DNA of 64,000 bases from an uncultured bacterium (GCA_937949995.1 CALFEO010000001.1:1-64000); one strand, 5' to 3'; positions 32,937-41,940 are shown, counted from the first letter of the stretch. Numbers and translations are program-made. The notes: generated from the sequence alone by a model not told the origin.

Positions 32937-35900
32937 TTAAAAACTAACAGTCCTTGGCCCCAAGATATCCTCGATTTGTTTGGTTACCTCGGGCGTAACG
33001 TTAACCAGCGCCGAAGATCTGACCCTTCTTTGTCCGCCAACATCGTCAATCACAAAATCCACCTTCATCCCGCCAGGATTGGCGTCAAACACCTTCCTCA
33101 ACATCCTGATGGCGGTCTCCGGCAAAGCGGCGCCAACTCTTAAAGACACTACCGTGGACTTTTCTTTTTCCTCATTGTCTTCATTTTTGCAACTTGAATC
33201 CGAATTAATCTTAATCACATTTGCGGATTCGGCTATAACTTCATCAATATTTTGATCCGTAATAACAAAGGCTGTTTCCGCCAAAACCTTCATTTTACCG
33301 GCATCTTCCGATGGCCTGCCCGCCACCATGACTATATTTTCCGCTTCCCAACAGTTTGGCGTTTCCTGTAAAACTCGCGGAAAAACCACAACTTCCACAT
33401 CCGTCTCCCCATCTTCCAGCCTGCAAAACAGCATGGGCTCATTCTTCTTTTTGGTGTAAATCCTCTTTACGGAAGCCACAATCCCCGCGACTTTGACGCG
33501 TTTTTCTTGCTTATTTTGCTCCAACAAGCTAAAACGCAAAACCGAATCTCCCAATTTTTTTGCAACTTCTCTGAAAGGGTGTTCTGAAACGTACAGACCC
33601 AGCAGCTCCTTTTCCCAAGCCAGCATATCCCGCTGTCGTATTTTTGGCGCCGGCGCCAATACCAATACCGATTTTTGCGCGTCTGTCGTTTGCGCGAATA
33701 AATTGAATTGCCCGCTGGCTTGCTCGCGCTCGTTTTGTTTATGATAATCAAGTAAACGTTCGATGTTATAATACAAATCACCCCTGTCTCCAAAACAATC
33801 CAAAGCTCCGGAGCGAATCAATGATTCCAAAGATTTTCGATTGATATATTTACCGCGTATTCTGATTAAAAAATCCGCCAAATCCGCAAACTCTCCCTTG
33901 GCTTTACGTTCCTTGATAATCTCATCAACCACATCATTGCCCAATCCCTTAATTGCCAGCAATCCGAATCTGATCACTCCCCTGGCTCCCCTTTCTCTAT
34001 CCGCCGATGGTTGAACCGTATCTTTCACAACGGAAAATCCCGCAAATGATTCATTGATATCCGGAGGTAAAACCGTAATTCCCATTCTCCTGCATTCTTC
34101 AACCTCGATTGTTACTCTATCCAAATTCAAACAATCCGAATTCAACAAAGCCGCCATGAACGCTTCCGGATAATGCGCTTTCAGGTAAGCGGTTTGATAA
34201 GCGATATAGGCATAACAAGCCGCATGCGATTTATTGAATCCATACGCCGCGAATTCTTCGAATTGCGTAAACACTTGCTCCGCTTTATCTTGCGGTACTC
34301 CATTTTTTACCGATCCCTCGATAAATTTAGCCCTCATCTTTACCATCAATTCCGCAATCTTTTTACCCATTGCCTTACGCAAAGTATCAGCTTCACCGCC
34401 CGTAAAACCCGCCATATCTTTGCTGACTTGCATGACTTGCTCTTGATAAACGGGAATACCGTAAGTCTGCGCCAAAGCACTTTCCGTTAACGGATGTATA
34501 TATTGCACTTTTTCTTTTCCATGTTTGCGGGCAATAAACGAATCAATAAATTGCATGGGCCCCGGACGGTACAAAGCCACCATGGCTATAATATCATCAA
34601 TAACCGATGGCTTGAGTTCGCGTATATATCTCTTCATTCCGTCGGACTCGAGTTGAAACACTCCGGTAGTCTCCGCTCTTCCCAAAAGTTCAAATGTCGC
34701 CTCGTCATTCAATGGAATACTGTCCATAACAACCTCATCTCCATGAACAGCCTCGATGATCTCCAAAGCTTCGCGGATAATGGTAAGGTTCGATAAACCC
34801 AAAAAATCCATTTTCAGCAGTCCGACAGCTTCGGCGGGGTGCAGCGAATATTGAATAACCTGTTCAACATCTCCTCCTTGAGCTTTTTGGAGAGGCGCAT
34901 ATTCGGACAATGGCCTGGGTGCGATAACAATTCCGCAAGCATGTTGGCTTGCATGCCTGGCCGTACCCTCGAGCCTGGAGGCTAAATCCAGCAATTGCGT
35001 TACTTTGGGATCACTTTCATCCATGGCCTTCAACTCCGGATTTTCCACGCGCGACTTGGCAATGGGAATATTCTTGCCTTGCACCGGAGGTGGAATCGCT
35101 TTAGCAACTCTATCAACTTCCTGAAACGTCCAACCTAAAACGCGCCCCACATCGCGCACCGCGGCTCTGGCGGCCATGGTTCCAAAAGTTATGATACCCG
35201 CCACTTTATCGGCTCCATATTTTTCCGTAACATATTGAATAACATCTTTACGCTTTACATCATCAAAATCCATGTCCACATCAGGCATGCTGATACGATC
35301 CGGATTCAAAAACCTTTCAAACAGCAAACCGTATTTCAACGGATCCAAATTGGTGATTTTAAGCGCGTAAGCGATAATCGAACCCGCCGCCGACCCGCGT
35401 CCCGGCCCCACAATCACTCCGTTCTCTTTGGCCCAAACAACATAATCATTCACAATCAAAAAGTAACCCGGAAAACCCATATTCTCGATAACCGAAAGCT
35501 CATATTCCATACGCTCCAAAGCTTCATCGGGAGCCGGATCACCGTATCTTTCTTTAACTCCCTCGAGAGTTATTCTTCTCAAATAACTCATTTCCGTCTC
35601 CCCTTTCGGAACCGGAAAGGTTGGCAAAAGATTTTTTCCCAGCTCAATCGCAACATTGCATCTGTCTGCGATTCTACGTGTATTTACAATCGCTTCCGGA
35701 GTATCACTGAAAGCCGCAATCATCTCATCAGCCGTCGTCAAAGAGTGGTCGATATTGCGAATGGAAAAGCGATTCGTATCAGATAACAACTTTCCGGCAT
35801 GTATGCACTGCAAAGCATCCTGCGCTTCCGCATCATCCGGATCCAAATAATGCGAATCGCGCGTCGCAACCAAAGGCGTGCCGGTTTTTTGCGCCAACTT

Positions 35901-36554
35901 GATAATATTATTATTGATATGAATTTGCGTCGGTGAATCCGGATGATGTACCAATTCCAAAAAGAAATTATCAACTCCGAAAATATCCTGATATTCACGC
36001 AACACTTTCTCGGCTTTTTCCAAATCCCCTTCATTGCAGGCCTTGGGAATCTCGCCTTTCATGCAACCCGATAAAGCTATTATTCCTTCATGATATTTTT
36101 TCAAATGCTCTTTATCCATTCTCGCCTTATAATAAAAACCTTCCAAATAAGAAATGGAAACCAATTGCAGTAAATTTTGATAACCCGTAAAATTCTCGGC
36201 GAGTAATGTTATATGGTATGTCCAATCATCTATACGCGCCCTTTTATCATGCAAAGAATTGGGTGCCAAATCAGCCTCAACTCCAATAATCGCTTTCAGC
36301 CCTTCCTTTTGGCAAGCCTCATAAAAATCCACAGCCCCATACAACCCGCGATGATCCGTCAGCGCTATAGCATCAAAACCCAGTGCTTTAGCTTTAGCAA
36401 CAATCTGCTTCGGAGTTGAAAGCGCATCAGAAAGCGAATACATACTGTGCACGTGTAAGTGCACAAACGGACTTCGACCATCGTCTAACGTCAAACGTCC
36501 AACGTCGGTCGGCGATACTTCTTGTACTTTATTCTCAACTTCAGTCTTTTGCAT
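32937..36554 (-). CDS. dnaE: DNA polymerase III alpha subunit
   Basis: A 1205-residue replicative polymerase of the DnaE type. PHP domain: HLHVHSMYSLSDALSTPKQ (about 33-51) and LTDHRGLYGAVDFYEAC. Polymerase domain: GPGRGSAAGSIIAYAL and PDVDMDFDD with the catalytic Asp pair. The helix-hairpin-helix is near IRIRGKYINRKSLESLIRSGALD. The OB-fold is at VKVAGIVASVKRIYTKKKNEPMLFCRLEDGETDVEVVVF. No intein. Residues about 14-28 (PTDVGRLTLDDGR) are encoded by a GACGTT-type heptamer repeat lying just before the PHP domain. Partner of the delta prime subunit at 11316. Confidence 0.96.
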   Translation of the reverse strand: MQKTEVENKVQEVSPTDVGRLTLDDGRSPFVHLHVHSMYSLSDALSTPKQIVAKAKALGFDAIALTDHRGLYGAVDFYEACQKEGLKAIIGVEADLAPNSLHDKRARIDDWTYHITLLAENFTGYQNLLQLVSISYLEGFYYKARMDKEHLKKYHEGIIALSGCMKGEIPKACNEGDLEKAEKVLREYQDIFGVDNFFLELVHHPDSPTQIHINNNIIKLAQKTGTPLVATRDSHYLDPDDAEAQDALQCIHAGKLLSDTNRFSIRNIDHSLTTADEMIAAFSDTPEAIVNTRRIADRCNVAIELGKNLLPTFPVPKGETEMSYLRRITLEGVKERYGDPAPDEALERMEYELSVIENMGFPGYFLIVNDYVVWAKENGVIVGPGRGSAAGSIIAYALKITNLDPLKYGLLFERFLNPDRISMPDVDMDFDDVKRKDVIQYVTEKYGADKVAGIITFGTMAARAAVRDVGRVLGWTFQEVDRVAKAIPPPVQGKNIPIAKSRVENPELKAMDESDPKVTQLLDLASRLEGTARHASQHACGIVIAPRPLSEYAPLQKAQGGDVEQVIQYSLHPAEAVGLLKMDFLGLSNLTIIREALEIIEAVHGDEVVMDSIPLNDEATFELLGRAETTGVFQLESDGMKRYIRELKPSVIDDIIAMVALYRPGPMQFIDSFIARKHGKEKVQYIHPLTESALAQTYGIPVYQEQVMQVSKDMAGFTGGEADTLRKAMGKKIAELMVKMRAKFIEGSVKNGVPQDKAEQVFTQFEEFAAYGFNKSHAACYAYIAYQTAYLKAHYPEAFMAALLNSDCLNLDRVTIEVEECRRMGITVLPPDINESFAGFSVVKDTVQPSADRERGARGVIRFGLLAIKGLGNDVVDEIIKERKAKGEFADLADFLIRIRGKYINRKSLESLIRSGALDCFGDRGDLYYNIERLLDYHKQNEREQASGQFNLFAQTTDAQKSVLVLAPAPKIRQRDMLAWEKELLGLYVSEHPFREVAKKLGDSVLRFSLLEQNKQEKRVKVAGIVASVKRIYTKKKNEPMLFCRLEDGETDVEVVVFPRVLQETPNCWEAENIVMVAGRPSEDAGKMKVLAETAFVITDQNIDEVIAESANVIKINSDSSCKNEDNEEKEKSTVVSLRVGAALPETAIRMLRKVFDANPGGMKVDFVIDDVGGQRRVRSSALVNVTPEVTKQIEDILGPRTVSF
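36473..36512. repeat. family C heptamer repeat inside the dnaE coding region
   Basis: 'gtctaacgtcaaacgtccaacgtcgg' is the same AACGTC(A/C)A heptamer seen in junctions. It is read in frame, giving TDVGRLTLDDGR near the DnaE N-terminus. Confidence 0.8.
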
Positions 36555-36840
36555 AATTCATGTAAACTAAAAAGATAGCAATAGTTTGCTACAAATCACG
36601 CGGTCCCATTTTGGCGGGATTTTCGCTTTTTTATCTAAAACTTTCTCGTTTGACGTTTGACGTTTGACGTTTGACATATTGTGTATTCGGCTGACGGCCT
36701 AAAGCCTGCCTTATTACTTAAATTCAACTTGGAGTATCTTACCCACCCAACCAAAAAACGTCCACTTCGGGCTTGCGCCACAATACCAAATGCCGAATGG
36801 CTAAGGCTAACATAGAATTTACAAATAAATTATTTTTACT
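36555..36840. other. intergenic region without recognisable gene
   Basis: Contains a GACGTTT tandem (36650-36680, four units) and an unexplained 'cggctgacggcctaaagcctgcc' stretch. No ORF with gene-like features. Confidence 0.5.
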
Positions 36841-36846
36841 AGAGAT

Positions 36847-36873
36847 AAAAAATATCCCATTAGGATATTTTTT
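36847..36873 (-). terminator. rho-independent terminator of the 36901 gene
   Basis: Stem AAAAAATATCC, loop CTAAT on the minus strand, stem GGATATTTTTT. It lies about 30 bases after the stop codon. Confidence 0.8.
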
Positions 36874-36900
36874 ATTAATTTAAAATCTATCTTACAAATT

Positions 36901-37206
36901 TTAAATTATTCTATCTGTACCCGGTCGAACTTGTTCTTTAAGTCTTCTATCCAATTCATCAGCCAAATTATTGTAACCGGCTTTTTTTAAATCATCAACA
37001 TAAAAACTCATGTGAGTTACACGCCAACCCGGTGGATCATCAGGTCGCATTACTGCGTCAGCGATTGGAGAGTAGCACAAAGCATTAAAATCACCCTTGC
37101 TTCTTCCTAAAGCTTCATCAATTTTATCGCCTAAATCTCTCATCGATAAAGACTTCATATCCTCTCCATTTTCTAAAGAAGACTGGCTCGGAAATTCATT
37201 TGACAT
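36901..37206 (-). CDS. small hypothetical protein with its own promoter and terminator
   Basis: A 101-residue hydrophilic protein with no signal peptide, TM or known motif. Visible segments are SLSMRDLGDKIDEALGRSKGDFNAL, RPDDPPGWRVTHMSFYVDDLKKAGYNNLADELDRRLKEQ. The flanking DNA is more AT-rich than the average here. A strong promoter (37265-37293) and a terminator enclose it as a single-gene unit, which argues that it is real. The function is unknown. Confidence 0.75.
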   Translation of the reverse strand: MSNEFPSQSSLENGEDMKSLSMRDLGDKIDEALGRSKGDFNALCYSPIADAVMRPDDPPGWRVTHMSFYVDDLKKAGYNNLADELDRRLKEQVRPGTDRII

Positions 37207-37264
37207 ATTTTGGAATATTAATAAATAATAATAATTTTATAACATAAAAAAACACTTAACGCAA

Positions 37265-37293
37265 ATTATAATACTAAAAAAACACTATATCAA
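37265..37293 (-). promoter_or_regulatory. sigma70-type promoter of the 36901 gene
   Basis: TTGATA (37293-37288), a 17-base spacer, then a perfect TATAAT (37270-37265), about 60 bases before the ATG. Confidence 0.75.
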
Positions 37294-37318
37294 AAACTAC
37301 CAACTATTTGATTTCATG

Positions 37319-37624
37319 CTACTTTCTCTTGGCTCTTTTCGTGTTTTTTTCCGGCCTAAACTCATCTATCAAACCGGTAATTTTTGATGCTCCCTTGGCC
37401 ATTCCGGCAACGTTCCCTATTACTGTTCCAAACTTCGCTTTTAAGTTTGCAAAATCTTCTTCTATCTCCGCTACTATATCGCGTATATGCAACAACACAT
37501 CATTGCCTTGCCTCACGAGCCGCGCCATCTCGAATAGCACCCAACCCAATAAAACCAAAACAATAAACAGCCCGGTTCCAAAACAGAGCCAAAAAAATGC
37601 TTGCGCGGTTTGTAAATCTATCAT
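37319..37624 (-). CDS. single-TM protein, unknown function
   Basis: A 101-residue protein. An N-terminal TM (AFFWLCFGTGLFIVLVLLGWVLFEMA, about 8-33) is followed by an amphipathic helix (LVRQGNDVLLHIRDIVAEIEEDFANLKAKFG) and a very basic end (KKNTKRAKRK-like). It resembles small DUF948/YtxH-like membrane proteins in layout, but identity cannot be assured. Start ATG at 37624 (MIDLQTAQ). Confidence 0.7.
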   Translation of the reverse strand: MIDLQTAQAFFWLCFGTGLFIVLVLLGWVLFEMARLVRQGNDVLLHIRDIVAEIEEDFANLKAKFGTVIGNVAGMAKGASKITGLIDEFRPEKNTKRAKRK

Positions 37625-37691
37625 ACTAACCACAGTATAACACGTCCCGCGTCGCTCGTCCCACGTCACACGTAAAAACCTGTGGGTAAAC

Positions 37692-37720
37692 TTGCCAAAC
37701 TCACCTCACAAGAATATAGT
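37692..37720 (+). promoter_or_regulatory. sigma70-type promoter of the ferritin-like gene
   Basis: TTGCCA (37692-37697), a 17-base spacer, then TATAGT (37715-37720), about 60 bases before the start codon. Confidence 0.65.
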
Positions 37721-37782
37721 AAACATCTAAGACCTCAATCTTTATTATTTATTAATTGTTAATTGTTATTTTAAGAAAAGTT

Positions 37783-38058
37783 ATGTTAAGCAACATCCCC
37801 AAAAAGCTCGAGGGTTTAAGCCCCGAGCAAATTGATCAAGAAATCTGCCGTGCCGGCCTTATTGCCGAGCTTGATGCCATCAATCTTTACGAGCAAATGT
37901 CTGCGCTCGCGCAAGATCCCAAACTCAAAGAAATGCTCGCAGACATCGCCAAAGAAGAAAAAACACATGTTGGCGAGTTCCAAGCATTGCTATTAACGAA
38001 GGACGCGGAACAAGTCAAAGAACTGGAACATGGCAAAGAAGAAGTGGAAGAAATGTAA
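37783..38058 (+). CDS. short ferritin-like protein (rubrerythrin / encapsulated-ferritin type)
   Basis: A 91-residue protein formed of two helices with the half-ferritin iron pattern: Glu29 in LIAELDAINLYEQM and Glu59-x-x-His62 in IAKEEKTHVGEF. Such one-pair proteins dimerise to complete a four-helix diiron site, as in encapsulated ferritin; the length and motif order fit that group. The C-terminus is acidic (EHGKEEVEEM). It may oxidise and store iron or respond to peroxide. No encapsulin shell gene is in this window. Start ATG at 37783 with AAGAAAAG upstream, and its own promoter. Confidence 0.8.
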   Translation: MLSNIPKKLEGLSPEQIDQEICRAGLIAELDAINLYEQMSALAQDPKLKEMLADIAKEEKTHVGEFQALLLTKDAEQVKELEHGKEEVEEM

Positions 38059-38084
38059 AACATGTCCCGCCTTCGGGCGGGATC

Positions 38085-38223
38085 CCGTCACTATATTTTT
38101 AATTGGTGCGGGATAGCATGTAACTTGGAACATGTAACAACAAAAATCGAAGCAAATCGTTTCGATTTTTGTTATCCGTATGTGTTACATGCTACATGTT
38201 ACAAGTTACATGCTACAAGAAAA
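38085..38223. repeat. ACATGTAACTTG inverted repeats around a terminator
   Basis: 'gcatgtaacttggaacatgtaac' on the left and 'gttacatgctacatgttacaagttacatgc' on the right are inverted around the hairpin at 38139-38173, so the whole intergenic region can fold back on itself. Confidence 0.75.
38139..38173. terminator. bidirectional terminator between the ferritin-like gene and pheT
   Basis: A 13-bp stem AACAAAAATCGAA / TTCGATTTTTGTT with an 8-base loop. The genes converge on it. Confidence 0.8.
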
Positions 38224-40698
38224 TCACCTCAACTCCGCCCCAAACTTCTCTTTACAAGCTAAAATCGCATTATTCACAACCCCATCAATTTCTTGAGACG
38301 TCAGCGTCTTCTCATTAGACCCGATCGTCAAGTGCATGGCAACCGACTTTTTACCTTCCGCAACTCCTTTGCCTTGATACGTATCAAACCACTCGACTAA
38401 ACGAATTTTTTCATCAGCTCGCAAAATCTCCAACTCAATATCACGATATTCAACATCTTGCGGAACTACAATCGCCAAATCTCGCTTCGATTCCGGATAC
38501 GGCAAAGGCGGGCTATAAGATTTATGAGTCTTGGCAAATTTAATGATATTTCGCAATTCCAGTTGTGCGGCTCCAACTCTGGATTCAATTTTAAACGCTT
38601 CCGTATATTTTGGCGAAATTTCGCCCACTGTCGCAAGCAGTAAATCGTCTTTATAAGCTTGCACTCCTCTGCCCGGATGCCAGATATCATCTTTGGATTC
38701 ACGCTTCCATTTAACATCTTTTATATCCAATGTATCAAATATATACTCAACAACCCCCTTGACTTCGCGCCAAGGTGAATCATTTTTGTGTTCAATATAA
38801 CCAATTACACACTGTGGAGATTCTTCCGGCAAATCCGTCCAAGACCCCTTCTTACCTGTTTTCCGCAAATATACATTCGAGCACTCAAACAATCTTAAAG
38901 TATCGGCCCGCTCTTGATTGTTTGCCGCAGCATCAAGCAACTGCGGAACGAGCGAAGGTCTCATCACTTCAAGTTCAACGGTCAACGGATTTTGCACATG
39001 CAGCAAATCCTTTGAATCAAAACCGGACTTCGCTAACAAATCTTTCGACACAAAAGAGTATCCATAAAGCTCCGTATATCCCGCGCCCGACAATACATCT
39101 TTTATCTTATCCTCCCATACAATAATCGCATCCGATTTACGCGGGGCAATATCCATGGGAACAATCGCGGGTATTCTTCCGTAACCATAAATACGAGCTA
39201 TCTCCTCAACCAAATCACGCCCGGACTCTATATCATGATCTCTCCACCAAGGAACTTCGGCTGTTAACTTTTTGCCTGAATCCTTAACCTTAAAACCTAA
39301 ACGTTTTAAAACATCCACCATCTCCTTCTTGGAAATCTCAACTCCAATCAAAGCATTCACTTCATCCGTAGTTATCGAAAAAACCTCGGGCTTATATTTC
39401 TTGGTTTGTACATCAACCGGAGCTCCCACAACCTCCCCGCCCGCGAGTTCTTTGACTAGTTCAATCGCTCTGGCCATCGCTGACTCCGGTCCGACTTGCG
39501 ACAAACCTTTTTCAAAACGCAACTGTGAGTCTGACTGCAACAATAACTTGCGTGATCCTTTACGCACAACGACCGGATCAAAAACGGCCGCCTCTAGCAC
39601 GATATTAACAGTCTCATCTGTCGACCCCGTCTCTTCCCCACCCATAACACCCGCTACCGCAACAGGCTTATCCGCGTCCGCGATAACCAAGACGCTATCC
39701 GGCAATTCATATTCTTTGCCATCCAAAGCCAAAATCTTTTCTCCCTTCTTGGCATAGCGCACATGAATCTCATCACCCTGCAATTTATCAGCATCAAAAA
39801 CATGCATCGGCTGACCTGTTTCATACATCACGTAGTTGGTGATATCAACAAGATTATTGATTGGTCTAATCCCCGCAGACATCAACCGACGCTTTAACCA
39901 CCACGGCGATGGACCGACTTTCACACCTTCCATGCGAGTACCAATATACCTCGAACAAGCATCCTTCGCATCTATAACTATTTTCAACTTATCGTTTTTT
40001 AACGTTCGACGTTTGACGTCCGACGTTTGACGATACATTAACGGAACATCAAGTATAGCCGCGGCTTCCCGCGCAATCCCCACCATCCCCATACAATCCG
40101 GTCTGTTGGCGGTTACCTCAATATCCATTACAACGTCGCTATCCAATCCCAAAGCCTTCGCCAGTGTCGTCCCCGGCTTAACGTTCATTTCCGGAATTGC
40201 CTTGCTCAAATCCAAAATCTCATGATCATCTTTAACCGGAAAAGTCTCCCCCAAACCAATCTCGCTGGCTGCACAAATCATTCCTTCACTTTTCTCTCCG
40301 CGAATCTCCGTCAACTCAAGTTCTATCAAATCCCCCTCTCCATGCCAACGAACTTTTGCTCCGGGAACAGCAACGGCGACTATTTGCCCTTCGTAGAGGT
40401 TGGAGCCGCCGCAAACTATCCTCAAATCCCCCAAATCACGCTTTGCGTGATTATCCCCCTTTACTAAAGGGGGTTTTACGGTTCCTAAGTTGACATCAAC
40501 GAGTTTAAGTTTGTCTGCTTTTGGATGATTGGATATTTTTGCAATCTTACCAACGTAAATACCATCCAATTCCGAATGCATTGGCAAAATCTTCTCCACC
40601 GACGGCCCGGATAAAGAAATACGCGCTCCAAATTCTTCAGGAGTCTGTTTAAGGCCCGCATATTCTTTGAGCCAGTCGTACGATACTAATAAATTCAT
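38224..40698 (-). CDS. pheT: phenylalanyl-tRNA synthetase beta subunit
   Basis: An 824-residue PheT. The N-terminal tRNA-binding OB domain (GKIAKISNHPKADKLKLVDVN) carries an insertion-like KPPLVKGDNHAKRDLG. Then come DIEVTANRPDCMGMVGIAREAAAI, the B3/4 editing domain (PINNLVDITNYVMYETGQPMHVFDADKL), B5, the catalytic-like core (YTELYGYSFVSKDLL), and the C-terminal ferredoxin-like anticodon domain (PPLPYPESKRDLAIVV). Residues about 221-234 (QTSDVKRRTLKND) come from a GACGTTT heptamer repeat placed in the linker before B3/4. It follows pheS in the usual operon order. Confidence 0.96.
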   Translation of the reverse strand: MNLLVSYDWLKEYAGLKQTPEEFGARISLSGPSVEKILPMHSELDGIYVGKIAKISNHPKADKLKLVDVNLGTVKPPLVKGDNHAKRDLGDLRIVCGGSNLYEGQIVAVAVPGAKVRWHGEGDLIELELTEIRGEKSEGMICAASEIGLGETFPVKDDHEILDLSKAIPEMNVKPGTTLAKALGLDSDVVMDIEVTANRPDCMGMVGIAREAAAILDVPLMYRQTSDVKRRTLKNDKLKIVIDAKDACSRYIGTRMEGVKVGPSPWWLKRRLMSAGIRPINNLVDITNYVMYETGQPMHVFDADKLQGDEIHVRYAKKGEKILALDGKEYELPDSVLVIADADKPVAVAGVMGGEETGSTDETVNIVLEAAVFDPVVVRKGSRKLLLQSDSQLRFEKGLSQVGPESAMARAIELVKELAGGEVVGAPVDVQTKKYKPEVFSITTDEVNALIGVEISKKEMVDVLKRLGFKVKDSGKKLTAEVPWWRDHDIESGRDLVEEIARIYGYGRIPAIVPMDIAPRKSDAIIVWEDKIKDVLSGAGYTELYGYSFVSKDLLAKSGFDSKDLLHVQNPLTVELEVMRPSLVPQLLDAAANNQERADTLRLFECSNVYLRKTGKKGSWTDLPEESPQCVIGYIEHKNDSPWREVKGVVEYIFDTLDIKDVKWKRESKDDIWHPGRGVQAYKDDLLLATVGEISPKYTEAFKIESRVGAAQLELRNIIKFAKTHKSYSPPLPYPESKRDLAIVVPQDVEYRDIELEILRADEKIRLVEWFDTYQGKGVAEGKKSVAMHLTIGSNEKTLTSQEIDGVVNNAILACKEKFGAELR
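40001..40033. repeat. family C heptamer repeat inside the pheT coding region
   Basis: 'aacgttcgacgtttgacgtccgacgtttgacga' is a tandem of GACGTT(C/T) heptamers read in frame as SDVKRRT-type residues. Confidence 0.85.
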
Positions 40699-40704
40699 AG
40701 TAAA

Positions 40705-40780
40705 CTATTCGTCATCCCCGACTCGATCGTGGATCCAAGCTTTCGCTGCTGGATTCCCGCCTTCGCGGGAATGACAGGTG
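40705..40780. repeat. ATTCCC(N8)GGGAAT repeat between pheS and pheT
   Basis: 'ggattcccgccttcgcgggaatgac' at about 40751-40775, preceded by 'gtcatccccgactcgatcgtggatcc'. The core ATTCCC, 8 bases, GGGAAT equals the pattern of the neisserial dRS3 repeat. Confidence 0.8.
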
Positions 40781-40781
40781 G

Positions 40782-41846
40782 TTAAAACTGTTTCAAAAAC
40801 CTAACATCATTCTGATACAAAATCCTAATATCATCCAACTGCGTACCCTCTTTCATCATCGCAACTCTTTCTATTCCCCAACCAAAAGCTAGGCCCGAGT
40901 ATTTTTTAGGATCAACACCCGATGCTTTAAGCACATTTGGATGCACCATTCCCGCGCCACCAATTTCCAACCAACCCTGCTTGCAAACTTTACACTTCTT
41001 ACCATCAACCTTGCCCGTAGCTCCACAAACTCCACAAGAGATGTCGACTTCAAAAGATGGTTCCGTAAATCTAAAGTGATGCGGGCGAATGCGCGATACG
41101 CGACCCGGTCCAAAAAACTGCTCCGCAAAATAATCCAAAATGCCTCGAAGGTGTGTCAAATTAACTCCCTTATCAACATACAATCCCTCAAACTGATGAA
41201 ACATGGGGGCATGTGTAGCATCCGACTGACGTCGATAGCACTTTGCGATGTTTAACATTCTCACCGGAAATTCACCTCTCTCTAATTCATGACCTTGCGC
41301 ATTTGATGTATGAGGAGTCAAAACCATTTTACCTTTCTTTCCATCATCGGATTGCACCGCATCCATAAAAAAAGTTTCCCAATCATCACGCGCCGGGTGA
41401 TCCGGAGGCATGTTCAATGATTCAAAAGCATACCAATCCCAATCCACTTCCGGGTAGCGTGTTCGATAAAAACCTATACGCTCAAAAATCATCGTAATCT
41501 CACGAATAGCTTGCGTTACAAGATGAAGATGCCCCTCAGGCGGACGGTTCCCCGGCTCTGTCATATCCGCGCGTTCTGTTTCCGCCAGCTTGGCAAAACG
41601 ACTATCCGCAAGCTCTTTGCGGCGTTTCTCGAGCAAATCCAAACCCGCCTGCTTTACATCGTTTGCAAGCGCACCCAAAACCGGGCGCTCTTCAGCAGAA
41701 ACATTCGCCAACCCTTTTAGCATCGAAGTTAACTCTCCCTTGCGACCCAAATATTTTATCTCAAGCTCATCCAAAATCTCTAGCGTCTCCGCTCCTCCAA
41801 TTTCTTTCACTATCTGCAGCCTCAAGGCCTCTAATTGATCTTTCAT
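40782..41846 (-). CDS. pheS: phenylalanyl-tRNA synthetase alpha subunit
   Basis: A 354-residue PheS. A coiled-coil N-terminus (LEALRLQIVKEIGGAETLEILDELEIKYLGRKGELTSMLKGL) precedes the class II core with HPARDDWETFF, LTPHTSNAQ, RCYRRQ-like KCYRRQSDATHAPMFHQFEGL, and GGAGMVHPNVL, then FGWGIERVAMM (motif 3). A Cys4 cluster (CGVCG ... CKVCKQGWLEI) likely binds zinc, as in some bacterial PheS. The start MKDQLEA at 41846 is preferred over an extension of six residues. Confidence 0.96.
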   Translation of the reverse strand: MKDQLEALRLQIVKEIGGAETLEILDELEIKYLGRKGELTSMLKGLANVSAEERPVLGALANDVKQAGLDLLEKRRKELADSRFAKLAETERADMTEPGNRPPEGHLHLVTQAIREITMIFERIGFYRTRYPEVDWDWYAFESLNMPPDHPARDDWETFFMDAVQSDDGKKGKMVLTPHTSNAQGHELERGEFPVRMLNIAKCYRRQSDATHAPMFHQFEGLYVDKGVNLTHLRGILDYFAEQFFGPGRVSRIRPHHFRFTEPSFEVDISCGVCGATGKVDGKKCKVCKQGWLEIGGAGMVHPNVLKASGVDPKKYSGLAFGWGIERVAMMKEGTQLDDIRILYQNDVRFLKQF

Positions 41847-41849
41847 AAC

Positions 41850-41940
41850 TACTAAGTTCATCAAGTTTAAAGTTGAAAGTTTATCAGGAGCAACTTAAGC
41901 TTCTCTTGATGAACTTTTAACTTGACGAACTTTATTCTTA
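41850..41940. repeat. family A repeat upstream of pheS
   Basis: 'aagttcatcaagtttaaagttgaaagtttatcaggagcaacttaagcttctcttgatgaactt' forms a hairpin with loop CAACTTAAGCTT. It lies in the pheS leader and directly after rseP. Confidence 0.8.

Noticed and set aside
36595..36640. Terminator-like 'ggtcccattttggcgggattttcgctttttt' upstream of dnaE
   Set aside because: The stem is short and mismatched, and no plus-strand gene ends there.
37783..38058. Encapsulin nanocompartment operon
   Set aside because: No shell-protein gene is found near the ferritin-like gene or elsewhere in the window.
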